41,518 nt of DNA from Nitrososphaerales archaeon (lineage in GTDB: Archaea > Thermoproteota > Nitrososphaeria > Nitrososphaerales > JANXEG01): positions 1 to 41,518 of the forward strand of contig JANXEG010000005.1 in the NCBI GenBank assembly GCA_025058425.1, given 5' to 3'. The notes under the pieces are model-generated. The model searched no databases and had not been told where the DNA came from. It worked only from the letters and a program-made list of their open reading frames with translations. The position numbers were made by a program, and so were the translations under genes. This document shows, piece after piece, positions 16,481-24,835 of this stretch. Every line of letters starts with the position of its first letter. Within the stretch, counting starts at the first letter, position 1.

Positions 16481-16936
16481 TTATTTCATGAACATCTCAT
16501 TCCATTTTTTGCAGATGTAGTACGCATTCCTCCAAAAACCGATCGCGGGTGGCTTCTGAGGTATATCGAAGATATTCCGTGAATAGACGTACAAAGTCCT
16601 CTTTCTTTTACTATCCCATACCGGAACATTTCTACTTATAAAGCCTAGATCGATCAATGTCTTCAATATAGTTAGATAGAAATTCCTCCGACTGTACTTG
16701 AAAGGGATACCATTTACTTGAAAGTTGCCTTCTTGCAGTTGGTTCGCAAAATGGCTGATGGCACTCTTTGTAGCCTGACCACCACGTTCATTGAGCCATT
16801 GAATGAAGATTGTAGCCGCGGTCCTTGTCTTACCCTTCGGGAATAGTATCTCAAGGGCGTTCGATGCGGAGCGAATCGTATCCTCTGAGAATCTTATCTT
16901 CAGACTTCGATGATCAGAGGATTTTTTAACGGCCAA
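16481..16936 (-). CDS. Hypothetical protein, possible winged-helix DNA-binding
   Basis: 151 residues, basic. The middle part (KTRTAATIFIQWLNERGGQ, then TKSAISHFANQLQEG) has the helix-turn-helix spacing of a winged-helix domain, and NFYLTILKTLIDLGFISR would be the recognition region. The wing would be the DSKRKRTLYVYSRNIFD hairpin. A final aromatic segment follows (AIGFWRNAYYICKKWNEMFM). No named family recognised. The start is a TTG at 16936. The gene stands alone, 121 bp downstream of the pncB stop on the same strand. Confidence 0.65.
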   Translation of the reverse strand: MAVKKSSDHRSLKIRFSEDTIRSASNALEILFPKGKTRTAATIFIQWLNERGGQATKSAISHFANQLQEGNFQVNGIPFKYSRRNFYLTILKTLIDLGFISRNVPVWDSKRKRTLYVYSRNIFDIPQKPPAIGFWRNAYYICKKWNEMFMK

Positions 16937-17057
16937 AACCGATCGACCAAGGACTTACTGAAAGATATTAAAGTCCTTTGGCTTAAAATTACTTTCAACC
17001 AGATAAAGATTTTGTTGATTTTGTTAATTAGTTAATTAAGTAGATGTTAATACCAAA

Positions 17058-18272
17058 TTAAGACCACTTTAACCTCGGCTGCACACTCCTCAACCTATTT
17101 AATTTTGATAATACAGAACTTCGAATCTCATCGATCCCCTTAAAGTTACGTACGATCTTACCATTCTCGATAAGTGGTGTGAGTAATGGCTTCCCCTTCT
17201 CTGGGGGTTGTTTTAAGGCCAATGTAACCGTATCCTCGAATGACTCCTCATCTCTATACACCTGTTTCTTTCCTCCCAGATCTCCACGCTTCGCTCTAAA
17301 GCTAACTTTCCCATCCAACTCTACTTGTACGATCTTCATGCTGAAGTCTATCACGGGTGGATTGCTAACGGTAGTGCCTATGCCGAAGCCATCTACAAGG
17401 TCACGAACCTTCATAATCGTATCTTCATCGATCGCACCAGAAGCGAATATCTTTACACTTTCACCTCCCCTTATATTCAATTCCCACCGAACCTCCTCTA
17501 TGATCTTTCTAAAGTCACCCCTCCTCGACCTCGGTGTATCCAATCTGACACCGTACAACCTTTTGCCTAGGGCTTCGAGTGCCATAATTGCCTCTATCTT
17601 TTCATCGAATAGGGTATCGATCAGGGCGATTCGGGGCAGATCTTCGGGGAGTGTTCGATCGAAGGCCTTCCACGCTTCCCTCTGATCTTCGAATGATAGG
17701 ATAAAGGCGTGAGGCATCGTACCGACCGGCCGTCTACCTATCAATCTAGCACCCAGCACATTGGAAACACCATCGAAGCCTGCAATATAGGTGGCCCGTT
17801 CGATCATCGGAGCTAGAGCTGGATGTGCCCTCCTTGTACCAAAGCTGAATAATAGTTTATCACCAGCGATCAGCCTCAACCTTGCGGCCTTCGTCGAAAC
17901 ACTCGTCGATGAGGTGATCAGACCGAGGATTACAGTTTCAAATATAGCTATATCGGTATACTTTCCCTCGATCTGCAGTATCGGTTCGTATACTGCCGAT
18001 CCTCGAGATGCCAAGAATACCTCTCCTTCATCCATGGCCATTACATTCACAGGAAGACCTTCGAGAAGTTTGGCAACTTCATAGATCCCCGTAGCGATGG
18101 CCCAATTCTCCTGGTATGGCAACTCCCTCGCAAAGACCTCCATTACAACGTGAGGATCGGTACCACTTTTGCGAAGTGCATTTACAGTATGAATAAAGTA
18201 GACATCTGTAGTCTCAGCCTTCTTGATTTCATCTTCTTTGGCGATCCAAAATAACCTATCCTTTAAATCCAT
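17058..18272 (-). CDS. pncB: Nicotinate phosphoribosyltransferase
   Basis: 404 residues, the size of archaeal NAPRTases, which make nicotinate mononucleotide from nicotinate and PRPP in NAD salvage. Recognisable segments are the N-terminal TTDVYFIHTVNALRKSG, LFSFGTRRAHPALAPMIERA (the conserved FGTRR substrate loop), GRRPVGTMPHAFILSF with the catalytic His region, and RGDFRKIIEEVRWELNIRGG leading to IFASGAIDED (phosphate site). The start is ATG at 18272, with an AT-rich promoter-like block around 18310-18325. Together with the nnrD-like gene it represents NAD metabolism in this region. Confidence 0.93.
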   Translation of the reverse strand: MDLKDRLFWIAKEDEIKKAETTDVYFIHTVNALRKSGTDPHVVMEVFARELPYQENWAIATGIYEVAKLLEGLPVNVMAMDEGEVFLASRGSAVYEPILQIEGKYTDIAIFETVILGLITSSTSVSTKAARLRLIAGDKLLFSFGTRRAHPALAPMIERATYIAGFDGVSNVLGARLIGRRPVGTMPHAFILSFEDQREAWKAFDRTLPEDLPRIALIDTLFDEKIEAIMALEALGKRLYGVRLDTPRSRRGDFRKIIEEVRWELNIRGGESVKIFASGAIDEDTIMKVRDLVDGFGIGTTVSNPPVIDFSMKIVQVELDGKVSFRAKRGDLGGKKQVYRDEESFEDTVTLALKQPPEKGKPLLTPLIENGKIVRNFKGIDEIRSSVLSKLNRLRSVQPRLKWS

Positions 18273-18380
18273 CGATTACACCTTAATCCTCATAGATGTT
18301 AAGAAGGTTAAAAATTTTTAATTGAGAGCTTCGCATAGAGCTTTATCAATCTTTATAAAGGTCGAAAAGGCCATCTTCGA

Positions 18381-19565
18381 TCAGTGTAGAGCGATCTTAA
18401 CATTGCTGAGTATAAGTTTAAAGTTAAAGTTACCATCTCCCTCGAACGTTACAGCGATCCACCCGCCTCCCTCTTGAATACTAATATTAATACCTCGTGG
18501 AGCGCTCGTTTTAAGAATATCGATGAGCTGAATATGGGCATTCTTTATCTTGAAAGTATGTGTAAAGTTCAGACTGAGTTTGGAGAAGCTGGATGTGATA
18601 GTCATGGTATCATCTTCGATGAGGTTTATCTTCACATTACCTACTCCACCGACCGAGCCCTTCATCCCCGTCATATTGAGTAAAGTAAAGGTCAATGTAC
18701 CATTTATCCAGAATATCTGTGGAGATGTAGAGATGGAGGAGTTCCTTTCATCGAATGTGATTAAAGACCACGGTGTTGCCATATACGATAGTGAATAACC
18801 GCTCGACCGATAGATGATCGCACCTCTGATCGTGTAGATCCTATCTAAACGTATCTGCTCGAAGTATTTCAAGTAGAGCTTCGGAGAGTTCGTAGTGAAG
18901 TATAATGTAGATTTTGTGAGGAATTGGGATGGGATATGGATTAAATCCTTGAGGTTTAGTATCAACGACTCTCCTTGATTCGTCATAAAGTTGTAAATCT
19001 GGATGGTCGAGTCATGTATTATTTCCAATCGAAGTCGAACCATGGGGATTATATAATTCGTAGGTGCAAGGGTCGTTCTATTCAATATGGTAGTGTAAAA
19101 GTCTTCAGAAGTTAGGTGAATCGTGAGTTTTGATCCCCCTCGGACGATCGTAATATTCGTTATCATACCACTTTGGACGGTTTGGCAGTGTAGATAAATC
19201 TCCTCCAACCTTTCAATATTAACCACGTGTGAAGTATCGAGCCATCTTTCGATGAGAGTATCTTCAGTCATATTAAAGATTTCGATCCTCAATTCGGGCT
19301 TAGGGCTATATCTTAATGTACCATCGAACGAAATGGGTGCGAAGAGAGGAATGCCAAAGTACGATAATGTAATAACACTACTCCTTTTAGTATACAACTC
19401 CTGTAGGCTTCTCATAACTTCCTGTGAATGGTTATACGCCCTCTCCTTTAATAACTCTGGAACTACAAATACTTGGAACATCGTGACGATAGTTACGATC
19501 GTAGCGAGTATGATTGAAGCTGAGATGATCAAAGAAATACCCTTCGATCTCCGTGTATTGCTCAA
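18381..19565 (-). CDS. Large pilin-like protein, last gene of pilus operon
   Basis: 394 residues. The N-terminus is a class III (prepilin) signal: a basic leader with TRRSKG, cut after Gly, then the hydrophobic helix ISLIISASIILATIVTIVTM. The rest is almost all beta and rich in Asn, Thr and Ser with many N-glycosylation sequons, as expected for a surface protein. It starts with TTG overlapping the stop of the previous gene as TTGA, so it is translated as part of the operon. It is far larger than a major pilin and may be a minor or tip pilin. The family is not recognised beyond the signal. Confidence 0.8.
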   Translation of the reverse strand: MSNTRRSKGISLIISASIILATIVTIVTMFQVFVVPELLKERAYNHSQEVMRSLQELYTKRSSVITLSYFGIPLFAPISFDGTLRYSPKPELRIEIFNMTEDTLIERWLDTSHVVNIERLEEIYLHCQTVQSGMITNITIVRGGSKLTIHLTSEDFYTTILNRTTLAPTNYIIPMVRLRLEIIHDSTIQIYNFMTNQGESLILNLKDLIHIPSQFLTKSTLYFTTNSPKLYLKYFEQIRLDRIYTIRGAIIYRSSGYSLSYMATPWSLITFDERNSSISTSPQIFWINGTLTFTLLNMTGMKGSVGGVGNVKINLIEDDTMTITSSFSKLSLNFTHTFKIKNAHIQLIDILKTSAPRGINISIQEGGGWIAVTFEGDGNFNFKLILSNVKIALH

Positions 19566-19996
19566 ACCTCTTCGGACACCCTCAATATCACAGAATCTTG
19601 TGAGGAGATGATGAGCTGGACCATTGCATCGTCAATCCCATTTAATCTTACACAGACCTTGAATGCCTCGCCGAACTTGAACATACTTAATGTAAACCTC
19701 CCATCGATCAGAAGGATCCCTTCTCTCACTATGTATGCACTCAAATGCTTCGATGTACCATTTTTAAATATAGCATAAACATGGCCGAAGATATCGATGG
19801 TATCGCCCCCAGAATGAATGACCGTAAAGTTGACCCAATTTTCATTCTTTACAGAGAATGTGTAGATCGATGCGAGCTTCTTCATCTGGGCATAGTATAT
19901 GAAGTAAGAATTGGTAGCGACTACGAAGCCTATCGCAAGACTCACCGTTATAGCGAGTATTAGGAGCTCTGCGATTATCGTCGATTGGGCCTTCAT
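19562..19996 (-). CDS. Pilin-like protein, short leader
   Basis: 144 residues. A three-residue leader MKA precedes QSTIIAELLILAITVSLAIG, the hydrophobic pilin helix; the likely processing site is after Ala3, as archaeal prepilin peptidases accept KA or KG before the cut. The remainder is a small beta domain (WVNFTVIHSGGDTIDIFGHV). It overlaps the platform gene upstream as ATGA and the next pilin gene as TTGA, so expression is strongly coupled. The size fits a minor pilin. Confidence 0.82.
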   Translation of the reverse strand: MKAQSTIIAELLILAITVSLAIGFVVATNSYFIYYAQMKKLASIYTFSVKNENWVNFTVIHSGGDTIDIFGHVYAIFKNGTSKHLSAYIVREGILLIDGRFTLSMFKFGEAFKVCVRLNGIDDAMVQLIISSQDSVILRVSEEV

Positions 19997-21780
19997 GGAT
20001 TTGCACCTAACCAGATTATGAGGATTAGACTCATCATCGAGCTATGTTTTAAGCCCGAAAGGATGCTACCTTCGAGCATTACACCAGCTATTAGACCGAG
20101 TGTTATACTGAGAAAGAGGGCCACATAGTAGCCCTCTATCAACACCCATCTGATCGCATCATTTATTGTGAAGCCTCTTATCGATGTGAGGGTTGTGATG
20201 AATTGGTTCTTCAACGTCGAATAGATATAAAAGTATACTCCGAGGCATATGTATGATGAAATCACGTATCCCAACATACTTAAAGCCCTCTCTCTTCTCA
20301 ATTTTATATAACTCTCCACATCTTCGGCCACCATCAGAAGAATATCTCTCAGATTCTTCGTGGACTCTAGAGCCTTCGCAAGCAAACTCAATACCTTCTT
20401 AAGGATCAACGATGCCGTTCTATACTCGATGATGAGTAAGGACTGTTTTAAAGAAAGGCCGAACCTTGCCATCTTTATATCCTTGATCTCCTTCCCTAGT
20501 AATCCGAGACCACTCTCGAGAACCGCATCGATCGCATTTATAATAGAGCCCCCTCCCTTTATGCTCTCAGCCAAGCCTCTAAGAAAGTCGGGCGTCCTCT
20601 TCTCGATGGACATTACGTACCTGAATCGAACTTCATGAAATATGGCTCCAATCATACACGCACCCACAACCGTGTATGTGAGTAATGCGTAAGGATTATA
20701 GTTTGAGATGTAAAGAAGGGTTATTACAGATGTGAGTATAAGGGATGCGATAAGAAGGATGATCCACGGGTAGATGAAGAATAGTAGCAATGGCCTCTTA
20801 AATGCGTACTTTAACAGAAATAGACGGTCCCTCTTTACGAATGATCTTTCATTCATACCCTCTCCAACCTTCAGTGGAATATTCTCGATCACCGGTGATT
20901 GTAGAGTAAACTTAATCGTCGAGACCGCTTCACCAAGAGGGCAAAAAATCCTTATGAGGATAAGGAGTATTGAGGCGAGTATAGGTGTAGCTATAACCAT
21001 GTAGATGTTAGACCAATGGATAGCATTAGGGTTAACGATTCCGAGCGATAATCCAATCGTCAACATCAGACTCGGTGTTAGAGCGATTAAGACGATGGTC
21101 AGTTCGCCGAGTAAGCCGAACATCCTTACGGTAGCTTCTTTACTCACCTTCTCCAACTCAAAGAATTCTCTGAACTTCTTTTGAAAGTATGCTTCGATCG
21201 TTAGAGACTGTTTCGTCTTTACTATAAAACCCTCTATAAACTCTCTTAACCTCTTTGAACTCGTTGTAGAGGCTACATAATGTAGAGAGGTGTAGAGATT
21301 CTCGCCCAGATACTTAACCCTTCTAACAGCTATTCCAAACTCTTCGGCGATCGCCCCATATATGTGCTTACGCTCTACAAGGTGCTGGAAGGCTTCCAGT
21401 GGTTGTATACCCGCCTTCGTTACTGCGTAGAGGAAGGCGCATGTGTGGTGTAGGTTGGAATCTATTCTACTCCTTCTCGATGCGATAGTATAGTATGGCT
21501 TTATTACAAAGAATGTTGGTACAGATAAAATCATCAGCACGATGATTATGAGGTGAAGTGGCGAAGGTATCCTAAGGTAAGAAAGGGTATAGTGATACGT
21601 GAGGGTTGTGAATATCATCATAATAAGTGAGTAAAGGAGGGCCTTACACAAGTATTCATACCCAGATATCGGGAGTCTCGCCTTTATCAATAGATCATCA
21701 TACCGCTCGATCGATCTCATCAATATACTGGATGAAGTTATTCGATTGAGGATCCTCTGAGTTATCTGGGTGAAGTACAA
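19993..21780 (-). CDS. Type IV pilus/TadC-FlaJ-like membrane platform protein
   Basis: 595 residues, with two copies of the T2SSF/TadC domain as in archaeal FlaJ-type proteins. Membrane pairs lie near residues 45-115 and 215-275 in the first half, 335-385 in the second half, and at the C-terminus (YVALFLSITLGLIAGVMLEG). Cytoplasmic helical parts include CAFLYAVTKAGIQPLEAFQH and RTPDFLRGLAESIKGGGSI, typical of this platform family. The protein anchors the ATPase and lifts pilin subunits out of the membrane. It follows the ATPase after 13 bp and overlaps the next pilin gene as ATGA. Confidence 0.9.
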   Translation of the reverse strand: MYFTQITQRILNRITSSSILMRSIERYDDLLIKARLPISGYEYLCKALLYSLIMMIFTTLTYHYTLSYLRIPSPLHLIIIVLMILSVPTFFVIKPYYTIASRRSRIDSNLHHTCAFLYAVTKAGIQPLEAFQHLVERKHIYGAIAEEFGIAVRRVKYLGENLYTSLHYVASTTSSKRLREFIEGFIVKTKQSLTIEAYFQKKFREFFELEKVSKEATVRMFGLLGELTIVLIALTPSLMLTIGLSLGIVNPNAIHWSNIYMVIATPILASILLILIRIFCPLGEAVSTIKFTLQSPVIENIPLKVGEGMNERSFVKRDRLFLLKYAFKRPLLLFFIYPWIILLIASLILTSVITLLYISNYNPYALLTYTVVGACMIGAIFHEVRFRYVMSIEKRTPDFLRGLAESIKGGGSIINAIDAVLESGLGLLGKEIKDIKMARFGLSLKQSLLIIEYRTASLILKKVLSLLAKALESTKNLRDILLMVAEDVESYIKLRRERALSMLGYVISSYICLGVYFYIYSTLKNQFITTLTSIRGFTINDAIRWVLIEGYYVALFLSITLGLIAGVMLEGSILSGLKHSSMMSLILIIWLGANP

Positions 21781-21793
21781 TTAAAACCCCGCC

Positions 21794-23326
21794 TTAATCT
21801 TCAGCCTCTACTGATCTTAATTCACTCCTAACACCTTCGGCTATGGCACTTTCTATAATCCTCCTCCGCTCCTCGATCTTGCGCACGATCTCATCGTCAC
21901 TCCAACCTATAAAATGCTTAACCTTCCCAAATACCCTATCTGGTGTGGATGATAGCATAAGAGCATCTTTATCTCGATGCCATTGTGCTATGGTGTGAAG
22001 CTCAACCCTCTTATTCTCTACATCGACAGAACTTACCTCTCCTATATAGGTACACCTTCTTACTGTATGGTCTCCAAGCTTGACCAAGGATTGGACGATG
22101 ATGATATCGAGAGGGAGTATAGTAGCGGGTGGGACTAAGATTGGGGGGTTGAAGAGCCTCGTAAAGGCTTCATGTGCATTACCTGCATGCATCGTCGAGT
22201 ATACGATGTGACCAGTATTCATCGCCTGAAATAGTATGCGTGCTTCTTCGCCCCTTACCTCACCTACGATCAGGTATTCGGGCCTCATCCTCAAGGCCCT
22301 CTTTAGCAAATACATCGCATCGAGTTTGATATTCGAACCATCGACCCTCTTCTCCTCCCTCGTGACCAAAGGTACCCAATTCTTATGGTTGAGCATCAAC
22401 TCTCTCGTATCCTCGATGCTGATCACCCTCTTATTCTTCGGTATGAAGGAGCAGAGCGCATTGAGGGTCGTCGTTTTACCAGAGGCCGTCCCGCCTATGA
22501 TCATCATATTCACACCGAACTCTACGCATAGCCAGAGCAACGCCATGACGTTAGAGCTGAACGTATTCAGCCTCACCAGATCGAAAGGTGTTAAAGGTTC
22601 GATCTTAACTCTACGAATGGAGAAGCCGCTCCCTCTATCACTCACTTCTCTCATCCAGAATGCCGTAAGTCGAGAGCCATCGGGTAGAGTAGCCTCTATC
22701 ACGGGAAATCCTATCGAAATATGTTTATCCGCGACCTCCGCCAGATGTGAAACAAAATCATTCAGATAATTTCGGGTGAATGAGATATTCGTTGGGATGA
22801 AGCCGTAGCCCACATGGTAGACATAGATCGGTAGATCGGGGCCATTACATGAAATATCTTCTACCAAGGGATCCTTGAAGATGGGATCGATGCTATCATA
22901 ACCTAAACACCTCCTCCTTAAATAGTAGATGATCTTCGCTTCCCCGATGCTGTTCAGATTCGAATAGAAGCGGATGAGCTTCGATGCTTCTCTATCGAAG
23001 ATCGATGATGGATCCCCATCTATGAGGCTGAGCCTATCGATCAGTTTGTAATGGACTTTATTTAAAATCGTATATTCAAGAGTGGTTAAACGTGGGCTTA
23101 CAATCTGATAGCATACATTACCGCTCTCAACATCCTTCGTAATAGCCACGGCGGCCCATGGTCTATCGACCCAGTACCATTCGACCAACCCTTTCAGATC
23201 TTTAATCTCATTCTCGACCTCTCTCGCGATATTCCTCAAGACTTCTTCGTGAGGTGCTCCATCCCTTCCTATGTGTCTTTCTACACGTGGTCTTCTAGAG
23301 AAGAGCCTTTTAATCTTCGCCAACAT
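21794..23326 (-). CDS. Type II/IV secretion (FlaI/VirB11-like) pilus assembly ATPase
   Basis: 510 residues. The hexameric ATPase core is complete: Walker A IIGGTASGKTTTLNALCSFI (about residues 277-296), Asp box RVISIEDTRELML, Walker B YLIVGEVRGEEARILFQAMN and His box TGHIVYSTMHAGNAHEAF. The N-terminal part (VEWYWVDRPWAAVAITKD and CNGPDLPIYVYHVGYGFIPT) matches archaeal FlaI/GspE relatives. It powers assembly of the filament made by the neighbouring pilins. FlaH, which goes with archaellum ATPases, is missing nearby, so this is a pilus system rather than an archaellum. Confidence 0.93.
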   Translation of the reverse strand: MLAKIKRLFSRRPRVERHIGRDGAPHEEVLRNIAREVENEIKDLKGLVEWYWVDRPWAAVAITKDVESGNVCYQIVSPRLTTLEYTILNKVHYKLIDRLSLIDGDPSSIFDREASKLIRFYSNLNSIGEAKIIYYLRRRCLGYDSIDPIFKDPLVEDISCNGPDLPIYVYHVGYGFIPTNISFTRNYLNDFVSHLAEVADKHISIGFPVIEATLPDGSRLTAFWMREVSDRGSGFSIRRVKIEPLTPFDLVRLNTFSSNVMALLWLCVEFGVNMMIIGGTASGKTTTLNALCSFIPKNKRVISIEDTRELMLNHKNWVPLVTREEKRVDGSNIKLDAMYLLKRALRMRPEYLIVGEVRGEEARILFQAMNTGHIVYSTMHAGNAHEAFTRLFNPPILVPPATILPLDIIIVQSLVKLGDHTVRRCTYIGEVSSVDVENKRVELHTIAQWHRDKDALMLSSTPDRVFGKVKHFIGWSDDEIVRKIEERRRIIESAIAEGVRSELRSVEAED

Positions 23327-23350
23327 GATGACAAAGAATGAGAAGGGTTA

Positions 23351-23839
23351 TCAATTCATAGTTATGGTGCAACTGCTTATGACCTGACCTCTATAGTATA
23401 CTTCGACCACGAACTTTTCACCGGGTTTCGGTGCCATCAGACCGAAGGGTGATCGTGCGAACGATCTATCTATTGGTATAGTGAGTGTGTCACCAACACC
23501 CCAGCTCTTCCAGCTCCACGATTCGTAGACCGCTCCACCATTTATCTTCGCATAACTTTGTAGATCACTTATAGGAATCTCGTAGACCGCTCCAGCGTAT
23601 ATACCCGCGGGTATGTATGTCTTTATCACTATACTTCCTAGATTCACCGAATCTCCACCTATATGGGTTAATATGATCTGGTTGTTCGAAACTTTGCCAT
23701 TCATCAAGAATTGAATCGGTTTTTCTATAGTTGGTACAGAACCGATGAGTGCTAAAAGGGCTACGCCAATCACTAAGGTCAAGGCTACTAGAATGCTCGC
23801 AGAGAGCAGTATCGAGATGCCCTTTTTATTGCCCTTCAC
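23351..23839 (-). CDS. Pilin-like protein with class III signal peptide
   Basis: 162 residues. The leader MKGNKKG is cut before ISILLSASILVALTLVIGVA. The same ISxxxSAS pattern follows the Gly in the last pilin of the operon, suggesting a shared assembly partner. The soluble part is beta-rich (KVSNNQIILTHIGGDSVNLG, and a C-terminal FVVEVYYRGQVISSCTITMN). It resembles archaellin/pilin C-terminal domains in size, and may be the major subunit. It is separated from the ATPase by 24 bp and from the first pilin by 1 bp. Confidence 0.85.
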   Translation of the reverse strand: MKGNKKGISILLSASILVALTLVIGVALLALIGSVPTIEKPIQFLMNGKVSNNQIILTHIGGDSVNLGSIVIKTYIPAGIYAGAVYEIPISDLQSYAKINGGAVYESWSWKSWGVGDTLTIPIDRSFARSPFGLMAPKPGEKFVVEVYYRGQVISSCTITMN

Positions 23840-23840
23840 C

Positions 23841-24767
23841 TTACTTCACCTCGACCATACTCTGCCAGATTACCTGATTGGTCGGTAGATAAATGGCAAT
23901 GACCTCTACAGTATCGCCACGCTCCAAATCATCCCAATTACGAATCATCGTATGCACATCGTCCCACAAATATGTCACACCCCAATCGGATAAACCATTG
24001 CCTGCACTCACAGTCCCTGGAGTGTATGTGAAGTTCCCAAACCAAAATGATGGATTGGCACTGGGCATCTGACCAGGGACGAACTTCCACGGTACACCAT
24101 AGTAATAGCCCCAATCGCCCGATTTTATGACAATATCTACTTTGATATTTGGTGTACTACTGTTGAATGTGAACTCATGATTCGTTCCCTTTACCATTTT
24201 ATTATTTGCTAACTTACCATTCGCATCGATGGAGACTAAGGTCACATTATACTCTGTGCCACTACGCATAGAGAGAGACCATGTTAACATTCCTTCGGTG
24301 TTTGTATACCCTTCTTTGAGGAGTTTATTACCAGTGATATTGTACAACCTTATTAGAATATTGGGCATCGGGATTCTTTTACCTCCCTTCTCATATACAC
24401 AGTTGATTGTAATCTTAGCTGGACCTGTTGAATGAGTGATAGAGATATCTATATCCCCATATGCAACGAACATATAGTTTGCATTAGGCATGATTATACT
24501 TCTCACACCCTTCACATCAAAGATGAATTTTAAATCACTAGACTTCACAGCATCTCCCGCCTTTTGTCTAATGTGTATATAACCATAACCCATCGAACCC
24601 GTCTTGCTAATATCTACCTCAAAGATCGCTTGTGGTGACCTTTTAGGCACAGTTACCAAACCCGTAGCCGTATAAGCGAGTATGGCAAGTATAGCGATCG
24701 ATATCACGAGCAATAATGCGGTGGCTATGACCGGGGTTACACCCGATTTAATTCGAACCATCTTCAT
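23841..24767 (-). CDS. Archaeal pilin (Pilin_N type) with Ig-like insertion, first gene of pilus operon
   Basis: 308 residues from the ATG at 24767. The N-terminus MKMVRIKSGVTPVIATALLL is the classic archaeal Pilin_N sequence (G-V-T/S-P-V-I-A-T), with processing expected after Gly9. The mature part is unusually long. Around residues 105-175 it has a region like carboxypeptidase-regulatory or Ig-like repeats (IRLYNITGNKLLKEGYTNTE), and the C-terminus repeats the charged-loop and strand pattern GDTVEVIAIYLPTNQVIWQS. The frame is open to a TTG at 24791, but that codon lies in a palindrome next to the TATA box. The ATG at 24767, 28 nt after the TATA centre, is therefore preferred, giving a leaderless mRNA. 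Confidence 0.87.
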   Translation of the reverse strand: MKMVRIKSGVTPVIATALLLVISIAILAILAYTATGLVTVPKRSPQAIFEVDISKTGSMGYGYIHIRQKAGDAVKSSDLKFIFDVKGVRSIIMPNANYMFVAYGDIDISITHSTGPAKITINCVYEKGGKRIPMPNILIRLYNITGNKLLKEGYTNTEGMLTWSLSMRSGTEYNVTLVSIDANGKLANNKMVKGTNHEFTFNSSTPNIKVDIVIKSGDWGYYYGVPWKFVPGQMPSANPSFWFGNFTYTPGTVSAGNGLSDWGVTYLWDDVHTMIRNWDDLERGDTVEVIAIYLPTNQVIWQSMVEVK

Positions 24768-24770
24768 CAA

Positions 24771-24791
24771 TTGGATGGATAATCCATCCAA
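24771..24791 (-). promoter_or_regulatory. Perfect palindrome at the pilus operon promoter (operator candidate)
   Basis: Two 10-bp arms, ttggatggat and atccatccaa, flank a single central base. The palindrome lies between the TATA box and the start codon of the first pilin, over the expected transcription start. That is where archaeal repressors usually act, so a dimeric regulator is a reasonable inference. If transcribed it could also form a hairpin, but the mRNA would begin near its end. Confidence 0.65.
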
Positions 24792-24799
24792 TTTAAAAA
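24791..24799 (-). promoter_or_regulatory. TATA box of the pilus operon
   Basis: On the minus strand TTTTTAAAT, centred 28 nt before the ATG at 24767 and touching the palindrome. It lies in the short gap behind the homoserine dehydrogenase stop codon, so the pilus operon has its own promoter. Confidence 0.55.
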
Positions 24800-24835
24800 C
24801 TTTATGGTAGAATCGTTAATATTTATGAATTAAAT

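Noticed and set aside
18381-24767. Archaellum operon
   Set aside because: FlaH, FlaF, FlaG and the characteristic archaellin order are missing; ATPase, platform and pilins fit a pilus.
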